DNA of 64,000 nucleotides. It comes from Plantimonas leprariae (GTDB taxonomy: Bacteria; Pseudomonadota; Alphaproteobacteria; Rhizobiales; Rhizobiaceae). The notes beneath the pieces were generated by a model, which saw only the letters and a list, made by a program, of their open reading frames with translations, had not been told where the DNA came from and did no database searches. The position numbers were made by a program, and so were the translations under genes. Positions 36,128-44,977 of the stretch are shown here, in pieces (position 1 is the stretch's first letter; the number at the start of each line of letters is the position of its first letter). The stretch is taken from contig NZ_VZDO01000005.1 of assembly GCF_008802405.1 (NCBI RefSeq), positions 62,001 through 126,000 of the forward strand. The letters run 5' to 3'.

Positions 36128-37335
36128 CGGGCGTCTCCTCCGGTCGTGTCGTCCGATCCGAGCGCGGCGGCGAGGCGGGCGGCGAAGAAGCCGCCCCCGG
36201 CCGGGCCGCAGGCGTCGCGATAGGCGCGCCAGTAGCCGCGCTCCGCCTGTCCCGGCAGCAGCTTCGCCCCGAGGGCGAGCGGGCCGAGCGCGGCGGCCTT
36301 CTCGTCGGCCTTCGCTTCGATGGCGCGCGGATCGAACTCGCGCGCTGCCGCTTCCGCGACGGTTTCCACCGCGCCGAGGATGCGGCGCTGCGCCTCGACG
36401 CAGGCCCCCATGCGCTCGGCCAGCGGCCGGGTCGCATCCGCCCGCGGCCGGCCGGTGGCGGCGAGGCCGTCGAGGAAGTCCGCCGCGATCGTCTCCAGCG
36501 CCGCGACGCCGTCGGCCAGCGTCCGCATCTCCTCGCCTATCCGCCGCATGAAGCGCACGGGATCGCCGGCTCCCTCCGTCGCCGGCACCGCGAAGCGCGC
36601 GCCTTCGAGGAAGGCCGCGATCAGCGCGTCCGCATCGGGTCCATTCACGTCCGGAAGGACAGGGGCCGCGTCACGTTCCCGCTCGCCGGCGGCCTGCGGC
36701 AGGCGCATCCGCGCGCTCGTCGCCGTCATGTGCTCGGCATGGCTGGCGGTCGGGGATGCCGTGTTCCAGTCGTCGGGGATGCGGGCCGGCACGAAGGCCG
36801 TGTCAGGCGGTCCCTGCCAGCCGACCGGCACCGGCTCGCGCTCCTCCTGCGGTGGCCGGCGGCCGATCTCCTCCAGCGCGAGGTCGCCGAAACGGCCGGG
36901 AAGCGGTCCGCGCGCCGTGCCGCCGGTCGGCGCGACGTCGGCGAGGATGGCGGTGATGCTCGGCGCGTCGTCGCCGAAACGCAGGCCCGGATCGGGATCG
37001 GTCCAGTCGGGTTCCGCGACGCCGGTGATCTCGGCCGTGAAGCGGAAGCCGCAGAAGCTCACCGTCGAGCCGTCGCGAAGCTCCGTGCTCTGCCCTTCCA
37101 CCAGCGTCGCGCCGTCGACGGTGACGCCGTTCATCCCTTCGTCGCGCAGGCGCCAGCCCCGGCCGTCGCGGAAGACGCGGGCCTCGACCGCGCCCATCGC
37201 CGGGGGCGCGTCGGCGATGCGCCAGCCGCATTCGCGGCCGCGCCCGAGCGTCAGCTCGCCGCCGCCTTCGAGGACGCGGAAGTTCCGGCCGGCATCGGCG
37301 ACGGTGGAATTGCGGGAAACGAGCTTCAGTCGCAT
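36124..37335 (-). CDS. tagH: T6SS FHA-domain protein TagH/Fha (degenerate phosphothreonine site)
   Basis: A 403-aa protein with an N-terminal FHA fold (residues about 1-105) and a C-terminal T6SS-specific helical domain (about 210-395: PDADALIAAFLEGARF, FDPRAIEAK). In Agrobacterium the homologue binds phosphorylated TssL and TagF. The FHA Arg (R32 in LGRGRE) and the Asn of NG (GMNGVTVDG) are kept. The usual Ser-Arg-x-His-Ala strand reads GAVEARV here: the Ser is Gly (G48) and the His is Glu. Phosphothreonine recognition is therefore doubtful. It starts 13 bp after the tssG end and overlaps tssK. Confidence 0.85.
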   Translation of the reverse strand: MRLKLVSRNSTVADAGRNFRVLEGGGELTLGRGRECGWRIADAPPAMGAVEARVFRDGRGWRLRDEGMNGVTVDGATLVEGQSTELRDGSTVSFCGFRFTAEITGVAEPDWTDPDPGLRFGDDAPSITAILADVAPTGGTARGPLPGRFGDLALEEIGRRPPQEEREPVPVGWQGPPDTAFVPARIPDDWNTASPTASHAEHMTATSARMRLPQAAGERERDAAPVLPDVNGPDADALIAAFLEGARFAVPATEGAGDPVRFMRRIGEEMRTLADGVAALETIAADFLDGLAATGRPRADATRPLAERMGACVEAQRRILGAVETVAEAAAREFDPRAIEAKADEKAAALGPLALGAKLLPGQAERGYWRAYRDACGPAGGGFFAARLAAALGSDDTTGGDAR

Positions 37336-37348
37336 GAAGGGCCTCCGG

Positions 37349-38338
37349 TCAGCGGGCGGGGATCACGGCGTCGCCGCTGTCTTCGGACAAGGGCAGGGAG
37401 CGCGCCCAGGTGTTCCAGCCGAGCTTCGCCGGATGCGCCGGATCGCCGAGACGGCATTCCGGCACGTCCCCCTTCCGGAGAATCACCTGCACGTCGAAGG
37501 CGAGGCCCGGACCGGCATAGAGGCGGGCGAGGGCGATCAGCCGCTCGATCCGCGGCGAGCGCGGCTCCAGCGACAGGTAGTCGAGGTAGCCGACCGGGCC
37601 GATCGCGACGCGGAACGCGCCGGAATGGTCCTTGATCTTCGCGCCGGCCATCGCGTCGACCCCGAGCCGCGCGCCTCCGCCGAGCCGCGTCTGTTCGGCC
37701 GGGGCGACGGAGAGCCAGCGGCCGCGGAACTGCTCCACCGCGACGGGAAGGCCGCTGTCGGCGGAAAGCATCGCCGCGAGCGAGGCGGCGTTGCGCGTCC
37801 TGTTGGCGAAGAAGCCGGCATGGCGCAGCACGGCCTCGTCGCCGACCGCCCGGTTGAGGTCGCGCAGCCGTTCGGTCCGAAGGCCGGCCAGCGCCAGCAG
37901 CGCGCCGGCAATGCGGTTGCCGCCGCCGACGCCTTCCCAGCGCACGAGGCGCGCCAGCCGGTACTTCTCCAGCGAGGCGGCGAAGAGGCGGAACAAGCGG
38001 TCGCCGAAGAGATCGAGGAAGGCCGCGAGGCTCTTCGACCGGCGGCGGCGCTCGCCGAGGAGGATTTCCGTATAGGCCGGCGGCAGCGCGCCGAAGGCGC
38101 CGACGAGACCGGACAGGGGCGTGCGCAGCGCCAGCCGCCCGTTCGCGCCACGCTTCGCTTGCGAGATCGCGGCGGGCGCCAGCGCCAGGCTGGCGTCGGC
38201 CTCGACGTCGACGGCCAAGCCGGAGCGTTCCGCGACGCGCAGCGCGGTCGACGCCTCGAACTGGTGCGGCTCGGCGAGGAGCCGTTCCACCAGCGCGTCG
38301 GCCGTTGCCTCCGGCTCGTCCTTCAGGAGCGCGCTCAC
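37349..38338 (-). CDS. tssG: T6SS baseplate protein TssG
   Basis: A 329-aa baseplate wedge protein. Visible family features are the N-terminal EPHQFEASTALRVAER, the central LSGLVGAFGALPPAYTEILL, FLDLFGDRLFRLFA and the C-terminal LEPRSPRIERLIALARLYAGPGLAFDVQVIL. The start is GTG 38338, overlapping the tssF stop as GTGA; this is the only sensible start. It works with TssE, TssF and TssK. Confidence 0.92.
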   Translation of the reverse strand: MSALLKDEPEATADALVERLLAEPHQFEASTALRVAERSGLAVDVEADASLALAPAAISQAKRGANGRLALRTPLSGLVGAFGALPPAYTEILLGERRRRSKSLAAFLDLFGDRLFRLFAASLEKYRLARLVRWEGVGGGNRIAGALLALAGLRTERLRDLNRAVGDEAVLRHAGFFANRTRNAASLAAMLSADSGLPVAVEQFRGRWLSVAPAEQTRLGGGARLGVDAMAGAKIKDHSGAFRVAIGPVGYLDYLSLEPRSPRIERLIALARLYAGPGLAFDVQVILRKGDVPECRLGDPAHPAKLGWNTWARSLPLSEDSGDAVIPAR

Positions 38339-40116
38339 AGGAGCGGCCTCGCGCCGGCGCGCGCCGGCCAAGCGGCGATGATGCCGTCGCGGCCGCGGAA
38401 CTCCGCCGTCAGCCGGGTGAAGCTGTTCATCGAGGCGTAGAGGCCGAAGAAGCGGTCGAGGACGGAGCCGAAGAGATAGGCCGCGCCGCGGTCGATCTGC
38501 GCGGGGTCGAAGACGAGCGTCAGGTCGGTGCCCGCCACCATGCCGCCGCCGTGGAGGCGCGCCGTCGCCGGCGCGGAGCGCAGCCCTGAGATCGCGTCGA
38601 TCAGCAGGCCGCTCTCGCGGCGATCGCCGATCGCGTAGAGCCGCAAGAGGCTCTTCAGCGCCGCGCCCGTGCCGTCGGCGAGCGACAGGTGGTTGAGGTT
38701 GAGGTGCGAGACGAGCCGCCAGCGCCGCTCGTCGTCGTCCTCGATCCGGAGCACCGGCGTCATCGCGCCGATCGCCTCGACGGAAGCGAGGCCGGCCGCG
38801 TCGTCGACGAGTTCGAGACGCGGATGGCCGCCGCCATAGGGCAGGCGCTCGGGCAGGTCGCGATTGAACGAAAGCGTCTCGACCCCCGCCACGAGATCGG
38901 GGCCGGGTTCGAGACCTCCCGTGCGCTCGGCGAAGCCGATCGAGACCTCGCCGGTGCCGTCCGCCGGGTCGGTCGTGCGGCGAAGGTGCCAGGCCGGCGC
39001 GCCGCCGGCGCCGCCCTCCTCGAAGAAGCGCCGCGCCGGGCCGCCGTTCCGCCCGTCCGTGACGGTGACGGAGGTGACGCCGTAGACCTCGCGCGTCGCG
39101 TGACGACGGGCGTCCGGCACCAAGGGATAGTCGGTGCGCGTGCCGTCGACGGCGATCGGCTCGGCGCGCTGGGGAAAGAGGTTCACCGCGGGCGTCGCGC
39201 CGAGCACGAAGGTCCGCGGGCCGACCGCCCGCTCCAAGTCGGTGCGCGCCTCGTCGAAGTAGAGGAAGATCTCCAGCCGGCTGCTGTCCCAACTTTCCAG
39301 CCCGTCGATCTCGAAGAACAGGAACTTCTGCGGCAGGGCGAAGAACTCGGTGAGAAGGCGGTAGCCGACGAAGCTCGACGGCGGATAGGGCAGCATCCCC
39401 TCCGCGTCCTCGAAGCCGACGGGCTTCAGGCGCGAAGGGGGCAGGATCGTCGCCTCGGCATCGCCGGCATGGCGGGCGAGCGCGATCGCCTTCGTGTGGT
39501 TCAGGATCAGCTCGTGGATCGCCGTCGCCTCGCGCCACGGCGCGGCGACGAAGAAGCGCAGCGAACGAATGCCTACCTTGCCGGCCGGCTTCGTCGCGTC
39601 GAGCGGGCGGACGGCGAGGCGCAGGACCGCGGCGGGATCCGGGCAGAGCGACGCGGGCGGCGCTTCCACCGGCCGGCTCGCGAGCGTCGCGGCCTCGATC
39701 CGCACCGGCGCGACCGCGACGTCCTGCGTGGTGCGGAAGCGGCAGCGCTCGCCTTCCACCGCTTCGGCCGCGATGCTTGAACCGCGCGGCACGCGCTGCA
39801 CGGCGTCGAGGCCGGCGGGCGGGTCGAGCCGTATCACCGTCATCGAGGGGACCGGCGCGAGATAGTGCGGGTAGAGCGCTTCCAGCATGCCGGAGGTCAG
39901 TTCCGGGAACTCGTCGTCGAGCTTGGTGCGCACCCGCGCCGCGACATAGGCGAAGCTCTGCACGATGCGCTCGACATGCGGATCGTCCGCCGCATCGCCG
40001 GAAAGGCGGAGGCGCCCGGCGATCTTCGGATTGGCCTCGGCGAAGCGTGCGGCGCGGCGGCGAAGGCTGCCGAGCTCTTCGGAGTAGCGCTGCAGGAAGC
40101 CGCCGACGCTAGCCAT
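38335..40116 (-). CDS. tssF: T6SS baseplate protein TssF
   Basis: A 593-aa protein of normal TssF length. The N-terminus is FLQRYSEELGSLRRRAARFAEANPKIAGRLRL, followed by DPHVERIVQSFAYVAARVRTKLDDEFPELTSGMLEALYPHYLAP, the strongest family signature. Near the C-terminus are LYASMNSFTRLTAEFRGRDG and WPARAGARPLL. Its start overlaps the tssE end by eight bases. Confidence 0.95.
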   Translation of the reverse strand: MASVGGFLQRYSEELGSLRRRAARFAEANPKIAGRLRLSGDAADDPHVERIVQSFAYVAARVRTKLDDEFPELTSGMLEALYPHYLAPVPSMTVIRLDPPAGLDAVQRVPRGSSIAAEAVEGERCRFRTTQDVAVAPVRIEAATLASRPVEAPPASLCPDPAAVLRLAVRPLDATKPAGKVGIRSLRFFVAAPWREATAIHELILNHTKAIALARHAGDAEATILPPSRLKPVGFEDAEGMLPYPPSSFVGYRLLTEFFALPQKFLFFEIDGLESWDSSRLEIFLYFDEARTDLERAVGPRTFVLGATPAVNLFPQRAEPIAVDGTRTDYPLVPDARRHATREVYGVTSVTVTDGRNGGPARRFFEEGGAGGAPAWHLRRTTDPADGTGEVSIGFAERTGGLEPGPDLVAGVETLSFNRDLPERLPYGGGHPRLELVDDAAGLASVEAIGAMTPVLRIEDDDERRWRLVSHLNLNHLSLADGTGAALKSLLRLYAIGDRRESGLLIDAISGLRSAPATARLHGGGMVAGTDLTLVFDPAQIDRGAAYLFGSVLDRFFGLYASMNSFTRLTAEFRGRDGIIAAWPARAGARPLL

Positions 40117-40609
40117 GCGCGGCCTCCACGCGGATGCGCTGCGTCGAGGGATCGACGGCGGTCTCGAACGAGATCGGCGGCATGCCGGGCTGCAGGCGGT
40201 GCATCGCCTCGATCCGGAGCCGCAGCGAGCGCTGCGCCGGAACCCGCGCCGGCAGCACGGAAACGCTCACGGCTTCGAGCCGTGGCTCGAAGCGGCGGAT
40301 GCGCGCCTCGATGCCGCGGGCGAAGCGTCGGCTCTGCTCGTCGGTGACGAGGCTCGTCGCGAAGAAGCCGTCGACGCCGTAGCCGAGCAGCGAGTCCGCG
40401 AGACCGTCCGGCGGCGTGTCCGGCCGGCAGCGCGTATTGAGCAGGATCTCGATGTCGCGGCGCAGCGCCTCGCGCAAGCCCTCGACCTGCGCGCCGATGG
40501 TGCGGCGCGGATCGGCGGCGAGGTCCGGATCGGCGTCGAGCAGGCGGTCGAGCACCGAGCGCGCCAGCGTCTCGCTCGTCGGGCGGAAGCGCTCCAGCGG
40601 ATCAGGCAT
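40109..40609 (-). CDS. tssE: T6SS baseplate protein TssE (gp25-like)
   Basis: A 166-aa homologue of phage T4 gp25 that initiates sheath assembly on the baseplate. The core reads ALRRDIEILLNTRCRP, DSLLGYGVDGF, then RIRRFEPRLEAVSVSVLP and RLRIEAMHR. The Glu-Pro-Arg-Leu segment matches the conserved EPRL of the gp25 family. The start is ATG 40609, eight bases inside the tagJ end. Confidence 0.92.
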   Translation of the reverse strand: MPDPLERFRPTSETLARSVLDRLLDADPDLAADPRRTIGAQVEGLREALRRDIEILLNTRCRPDTPPDGLADSLLGYGVDGFFATSLVTDEQSRRFARGIEARIRRFEPRLEAVSVSVLPARVPAQRSLRLRIEAMHRLQPGMPPISFETAVDPSTQRIRVEAAHG

Positions 40610-41432
40610 CGCCGCCTCCGAAGGAGATGCGCGAGGCGTTGAGCAGCGTCCGGCTTTCCTCGCCGACGAGGAGGGAGCGCTGGCCGCGCCCGAGCGCGAG
40701 GCCGCCCGGCGCTTCCGCCCAGTCGGTACGCCGGCCGAGGCGCAGCGCGTCGTCCGCTTCGCCAGGCCCTTCCGGATAGATCGCCGGCACGAAGACGTCG
40801 GCCGCCGCGCCGTCGCGAAGCTCGATCCGTGCGCGGCGGAGCGCGAGGTCGCGCGGCCGCGCGACGGGCGCGAACTCGACGCCCCGGACACGCTCGAAGT
40901 CGATCCAGAGATAGGCGCCACCGCTCGTTACCGCCTCGAAGGCGTGGGGCAGGCGGTCGTCGAGGTCGCGCAAGGAACCGGCGACGGGCTCGCCGTTCCA
41001 TTCGAAGTCCGTTCCGGCCGGCGCGGCGTCGATCTCGGCCAGCGCGGCGCGGGCCGCCTCGCCGTCGCCCTCGTTCAGCGCAAGCTGCAGCCGCACCGCC
41101 GCCTGGTCGCGCGTCGTCGGTCCGTTCGGGAAGGCGGGCAGCGCGCCGGTGGAGAGCCAGGCGCGGCGCGCCATCAGGCCCTGGATCACGCCCCGCAGCA
41201 GCGTGATGCCGACCGCGTTCGCAGGCCGGATGGTCGCGCCGAGCGCCGCGACCTTGTCCGCCCGGTCGAGATCGCCGGAAAGGATCAGAAGGTCGACCAG
41301 CGCGAGGCGGAGGTCGTCGCGGTTCGGGCTCGCCCGCAGCCGCTCGCCGGCCGCCTTGACGGCTCCGCCGAGGTCGTCACGCTCAAGGAGCGCCGCGACC
41401 TCGCCGGCCGTCTGGTTCGATGCGGCGCTCAT
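40602..41432 (-). CDS. tagJ: T6SS accessory protein TagJ (ImpE family)
   Basis: A 276-aa ImpE/TagJ protein. A TPR-like N-terminal half (EVAALLERDDLGGAVKAAGERLRASPNRDDLRLALVDLLILSGDLDRADKVA) is followed by the ImpE domain (AYLWIDFERVRGVEFAPVARPRDLALRRARIELRDG, DVFVPAIYPEG, ALRLGRRTDW). TagJ proteins bind the sheath protein TssB and are thought to help sheath recycling. It starts with an ATGA overlap on the second tssC. Confidence 0.9.
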   Translation of the reverse strand: MSAASNQTAGEVAALLERDDLGGAVKAAGERLRASPNRDDLRLALVDLLILSGDLDRADKVAALGATIRPANAVGITLLRGVIQGLMARRAWLSTGALPAFPNGPTTRDQAAVRLQLALNEGDGEAARAALAEIDAAPAGTDFEWNGEPVAGSLRDLDDRLPHAFEAVTSGGAYLWIDFERVRGVEFAPVARPRDLALRRARIELRDGAAADVFVPAIYPEGPGEADDALRLGRRTDWAEAPGGLALGRGQRSLLVGEESRTLLNASRISFGGGDA

Positions 41433-42841
41433 GCGACGGCCCTCGCGGTTGCGCCGGCACCGGCCGGCAGGGTCTCGGCGACGAGGTGGAAGCTGGTCGA
41501 CACGTCGTCGAGCTGGAAATGCGGCTGGAGGCGGACCTGGCAGCTATAGGCGCCCGGCCGGCCGCGCAGCTCCTCGACCTCCACCGCCGCGAGGCGCAAG
41601 GGATGGCGGGTGCGCAGCGCCGGGCTCGCGTCGTCGTTGCCGAGCGTGTAGCCGGCGAGCCAAGTCTCGATCCGCTCGCGGACCGAGCCTGCGTCGGCGA
41701 GCCGGCCGAGCTCGTCGCGCAGGATCACCTTGAGGTAATGCGCGAAGCGCGAGGCGCAGAGAACGTATTGCAGCATGGCGGCGAGCCTCGCGTTCTGGTC
41801 GGCATGCGGGCTGTCGTAAGCCTGGGGCCGGTGCAGCGACGGGTTCGAATTGAAGACGACGCGGCTGGACAGGTACGTCGTCGCGGCGGGGATCAGGCCT
41901 TCCTCGCTGATCGCCTGCTCCTGCGCGCCGGTGAAGCGCACCTCCACCGCCGGCTGTTCGGCGAGGCCGGCGCTTTCCAGCCCGAGATCGAAGGGGCCGA
42001 GCGCCGGCACGAGGCCGCCGCCGTCCTCGTCCTGCGGCGCGCCGCGCATGTCGGCGAACCAGCCGGACTCGCGGAAGCGGCCGATCGCCAGCGCCGCGAA
42101 GCCGAAGGCCCCGTTGCCCCAGAGGAGGCCGTCCGCCGCCGCGCCGTCCTCGCTGAAGCCGAAGCCATCGACGCGCCGCCGTGTGGCGGGTGCGTGCGGG
42201 CCGCGGAGCAGGATGCGCGGCGCGACGAGCCCGACGAAGCGCGTGTCCTCGCGGGTCCGGAGCCGCCGCCAGCGCTCCAGTGCCGGGTCGAGCAGCGCCT
42301 TCGAGACGTCGGGCAGCCGATCGAGGTCGGCGAAGTCGCGAAGGCCGAGCAGCTCGGGCGAGGCACCCGCGACGAAGGGGCAGAAGGCCGCGGCGGCGAC
42401 CGAGGCCACCGCGCCGAGCGTGCCGACCGGGTCCTCGCCGCGCGGCCCGGGCCGGTGCGACAGCGCGTAGTCGCCGACGAGAAGGCCGAAGGGCTCGCCG
42501 CCCGCCATGCCGAACTCCTCGTTGTAGACGAGGTCGAACAGGCGCGACTGGTCGAACTCGGCCGAACGCTCCATCGAGCGCGAGAGCTCCGGCCAGTCGG
42601 CGTCGAGGATCCTGACCTTCACGTCCGGCGCGTTGCCGGCCGCGCGGAGGAGCAGCGTCAGCCCGCGCCAGCGCGCTTCCATCGCCTGGAAGTCGGGATG
42701 GTGCAGGATGCGGCTCGTCTGGCGCGCGACCGCGCGGTCGATCGCCGCGAGGAGGCGATCGCCCTTCGCCAGCAGCGCGGCGCGGCGGGCCGCGGCTGCC
42801 GTCTCGGCGGCCGCGCCCTCGGTTGCATGGCTTTCCAGCAT
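41429..42841 (-). CDS. tssC2: Second T6SS sheath protein TssC-like (TssC2)
   Basis: A 470-aa VipB/TssC paralogue. It has the family blocks DFQAMEARWRGLTLLLRAAG, VKVRILDADWPELSRSMERSAEFDQSRLFDLVYNEEFGMAGGEPFGLLVGDYAL and RFAHYLKVILRDELG, then the insertion domain. It is clearly diverged from the neighbouring TssC1 but intact. Paired tssC genes next to each other are known from Agrobacterium (TssC40/TssC41). Which one builds the contractile sheath with TssB here cannot be told from sequence. It starts 16 bp after TssC1. Confidence 0.9.
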   Translation of the reverse strand: MLESHATEGAAAETAAAARRAALLAKGDRLLAAIDRAVARQTSRILHHPDFQAMEARWRGLTLLLRAAGNAPDVKVRILDADWPELSRSMERSAEFDQSRLFDLVYNEEFGMAGGEPFGLLVGDYALSHRPGPRGEDPVGTLGAVASVAAAAFCPFVAGASPELLGLRDFADLDRLPDVSKALLDPALERWRRLRTREDTRFVGLVAPRILLRGPHAPATRRRVDGFGFSEDGAAADGLLWGNGAFGFAALAIGRFRESGWFADMRGAPQDEDGGGLVPALGPFDLGLESAGLAEQPAVEVRFTGAQEQAISEEGLIPAATTYLSSRVVFNSNPSLHRPQAYDSPHADQNARLAAMLQYVLCASRFAHYLKVILRDELGRLADAGSVRERIETWLAGYTLGNDDASPALRTRHPLRLAAVEVEELRGRPGAYSCQVRLQPHFQLDDVSTSFHLVAETLPAGAGATARAVA

Positions 42842-42857
42842 CGCGGCTCCCGGCCGA

Positions 42858-44336
42858 TCAGCTCTTTTCCGGGATGCGCGCGACCATGCGCAACGAGGTG
42901 GTCAGCTCTTCCATCTGGAGCCAGGGCCGCAGCCACGCCACCGCGTTGTAGGAGCCGGGCCGGCCGGCGACCTCCTGCACGGTCACCTTGGCGTCGCGCA
43001 GCGGGAACTTCGCCCGCATCTCCTCGCCGGCCGTCTCGTTGGCGTTGACGTAGCCCGCGATCCAGCGGTTCAGCCAGGCCTCGCAGTCCTCGGCCTCCAT
43101 GAAGGAGCCGATCTTGTCGCGGCCCATCACCTTCAGGTAGTGGGCGAAGCGCGAGGTCGCCATCATGTAGGGAAGGCGCGCCGAGATGGCGGCGTTCGCC
43201 GTCGCCTCCGGCCGGTCGTACTTCTTCGCCTTGTGTGCGGTCTGCGCGCCGAAGAACACGGCGTAGTCGGTGTTCTTGTAATGGCAGAGCGGCAGGAAGC
43301 CGAGCTTGCCGAGCTCGGCGTCGCGCCGGTCGGTGATGCCGATCTCGCTCGGGCACTTCAGGTCGAGATCGCCGTCGTCGCTCTGGAAGACGTGCATCGG
43401 CAGGTCCTCGACCTTGCCGCCGTTCTCAGCGCCCCGGATCGCGGTGCACCAGCCGTTCCGGGCGAAGGCCGCGGTGAGGCGCGCCCCGAGCACGTAGGCC
43501 GCGTTCATCCAGCAGTAGCGCTCGTGCGGCAACTGCCCGTTCGGCCGCCCGACCGTCTCGTCGAAGTTGAACTCGTCGACCCGCACCGTGTCCGGCCCGT
43601 AGGGCAGGCGGGCGAGGACGCGCGGCAGCGCCAGCGTCACGAAGCGCGAGTCCTCGGAATCGCGGAACGAACGCCACTTCACGTATTCGGCTGTCTCAAA
43701 GATCTTCTCGAGGTCGCGCGGCCGGGCGAGCTCGCGGAAGTCCTCGAAGCCGAAGAGCTTCGGACTCGCGGCCGAGATCAACGGCGCGAAGGCGGCGGCC
43801 GACACCGACGACAGCCCTTGCAGGAGCTGCACGTCCTCGAAGGAGTTGTCGAACTCGTAGTCGCCGACGATGGCGCCGATCGGCTCGCCGCCAGGCGTGC
43901 CGAACTCGTCCTCGTAGATCGCCTTGAACAGCCGCGACTGGTCGAACTCAACCGCCTTCGACAGGTCGCGCGACAGGTCGCGCTTCGTGGCGTTGAGGAC
44001 GCGGATCTTCAGGTTCGAGCTCGTCTCGGTGTTCGAGACGAGGTGATGGAGGCCGCGCCAGGCGCCTTCCAGCTTGGTGAATTCCGGCGACTGCGTGATC
44101 GCGGCGAGCTGGCGCGAGATCTGCGCGTCGAGCGCGGCGATCGCCTCGTTGAGGGTGATCGTCAGGTTGCGGTTGTAGGTGACGGTGCCCTTCAGCGCCT
44201 CGTCGGTGAGGGTGCGCAGGAGGTCCTGCGTCCGGTCCGGCTCGGTCTGGCGCGTCGCGCCGATCACCTGGTCGAGCAGCGGGGCGTGCTGGTCGAGAAC
44301 GACCGCTTCGCTGCGAGCTTGCGTCTGGTTGCTCAT
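42858..44336 (-). CDS. tssC: T6SS contractile sheath large subunit TssC (VipB)
   Basis: A 492-aa sheath protein of standard length. Signature segments are LEGAWRGLHHLVSNTETSSNLKIRVLNATKRDLSRDLSKAVEFDQSRLFKAIYEDEFGTPGGEPIGAIVGDYEF, the RFAHYLKVMGRDKIGSFMEAEDCEAWLNRWIAGYV region and a C-terminal PGSYNAVAWLRPWLQMEELTTSLRMVARIP. It forms the outer contractile tube with TssB. It lies 31 bp downstream of tssB. Confidence 0.95.
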   Translation of the reverse strand: MSNQTQARSEAVVLDQHAPLLDQVIGATRQTEPDRTQDLLRTLTDEALKGTVTYNRNLTITLNEAIAALDAQISRQLAAITQSPEFTKLEGAWRGLHHLVSNTETSSNLKIRVLNATKRDLSRDLSKAVEFDQSRLFKAIYEDEFGTPGGEPIGAIVGDYEFDNSFEDVQLLQGLSSVSAAAFAPLISAASPKLFGFEDFRELARPRDLEKIFETAEYVKWRSFRDSEDSRFVTLALPRVLARLPYGPDTVRVDEFNFDETVGRPNGQLPHERYCWMNAAYVLGARLTAAFARNGWCTAIRGAENGGKVEDLPMHVFQSDDGDLDLKCPSEIGITDRRDAELGKLGFLPLCHYKNTDYAVFFGAQTAHKAKKYDRPEATANAAISARLPYMMATSRFAHYLKVMGRDKIGSFMEAEDCEAWLNRWIAGYVNANETAGEEMRAKFPLRDAKVTVQEVAGRPGSYNAVAWLRPWLQMEELTTSLRMVARIPEKS

Positions 44337-44367
44337 CGCTTGGTATCTCCCGCGAAGGTCGGTCGGG

Positions 44368-44889
44368 TCAGTTGACGGTCGGGCGCTGGGCCGCGACCTT
44401 GGCGTTCAGCTCGTCCACGAGCGACTTCATGTCGGCCTCGCTCTGGAGGATGCGCTCCAGGAGGTTCTCCAGCTCCTCCGAGCGGTCGGCCTTGGCCATC
44501 AGGTCGCGGAGCTGGTTGCGGGCGTCGAGGAGCTTCTTCAGCGCCGGCACCTGGTTGGCGACCGCGGCCGGCTCGAAGTCGTCGAGGCTCTCGAACTTCA
44601 AGGAGACCGGCAGGTCCGTGCCGTCGTCGGCGAGGGTGTTCTCGACGGCGAGGGTGAGGCCCGGCGTCATGCGGCGCATCACCTCGTCGAAGTTGTCGCG
44701 GTCGATCTGGACGAACTTGCGCTCGCCGAAGGGTTTCAGCGGTTGCGTCGGGTTGCCCGAGAAGTCGCCGAGGACGCCCACCACGAAGGGCAGCTCCTTC
44801 TCGACCATCGCGCCTTCGGTCTCGACTTCGTACTTGATGTGGACGCGGGGCTTGCGGACCCGTTCGAGCTTGTCGTGGACGCTTTCCAT
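44368..44889 (-). CDS. tssB: T6SS contractile sheath small subunit TssB (VipA)
   Basis: A 173-aa protein. The conserved segments are [49 protein letters not shown] and [22 protein letters not shown], with a helical C-terminus. It co-polymerises with TssC. The start ATG 44889 has AAGGA seven bases upstream; the 88-bp gap to tssA holds no other gene. Confidence 0.95.
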   Translation of the reverse strand: MESVHDKLERVRKPRVHIKYEVETEGAMVEKELPFVVGVLGDFSGNPTQPLKPFGERKFVQIDRDNFDEVMRRMTPGLTLAVENTLADDGTDLPVSLKFESLDDFEPAAVANQVPALKKLLDARNQLRDLMAKADRSEELENLLERILQSEADMKSLVDELNAKVAAQRPTVN

Positions 44890-44977
44890 GTCGTGTTCCT
44901 TCGGCTGGGGAAGTCGTTTCGAAGCTTCGTCGAAGCGGTGACTTCCGGGGAGGGATGGTTTCTCTTCGCCTTCAGCT

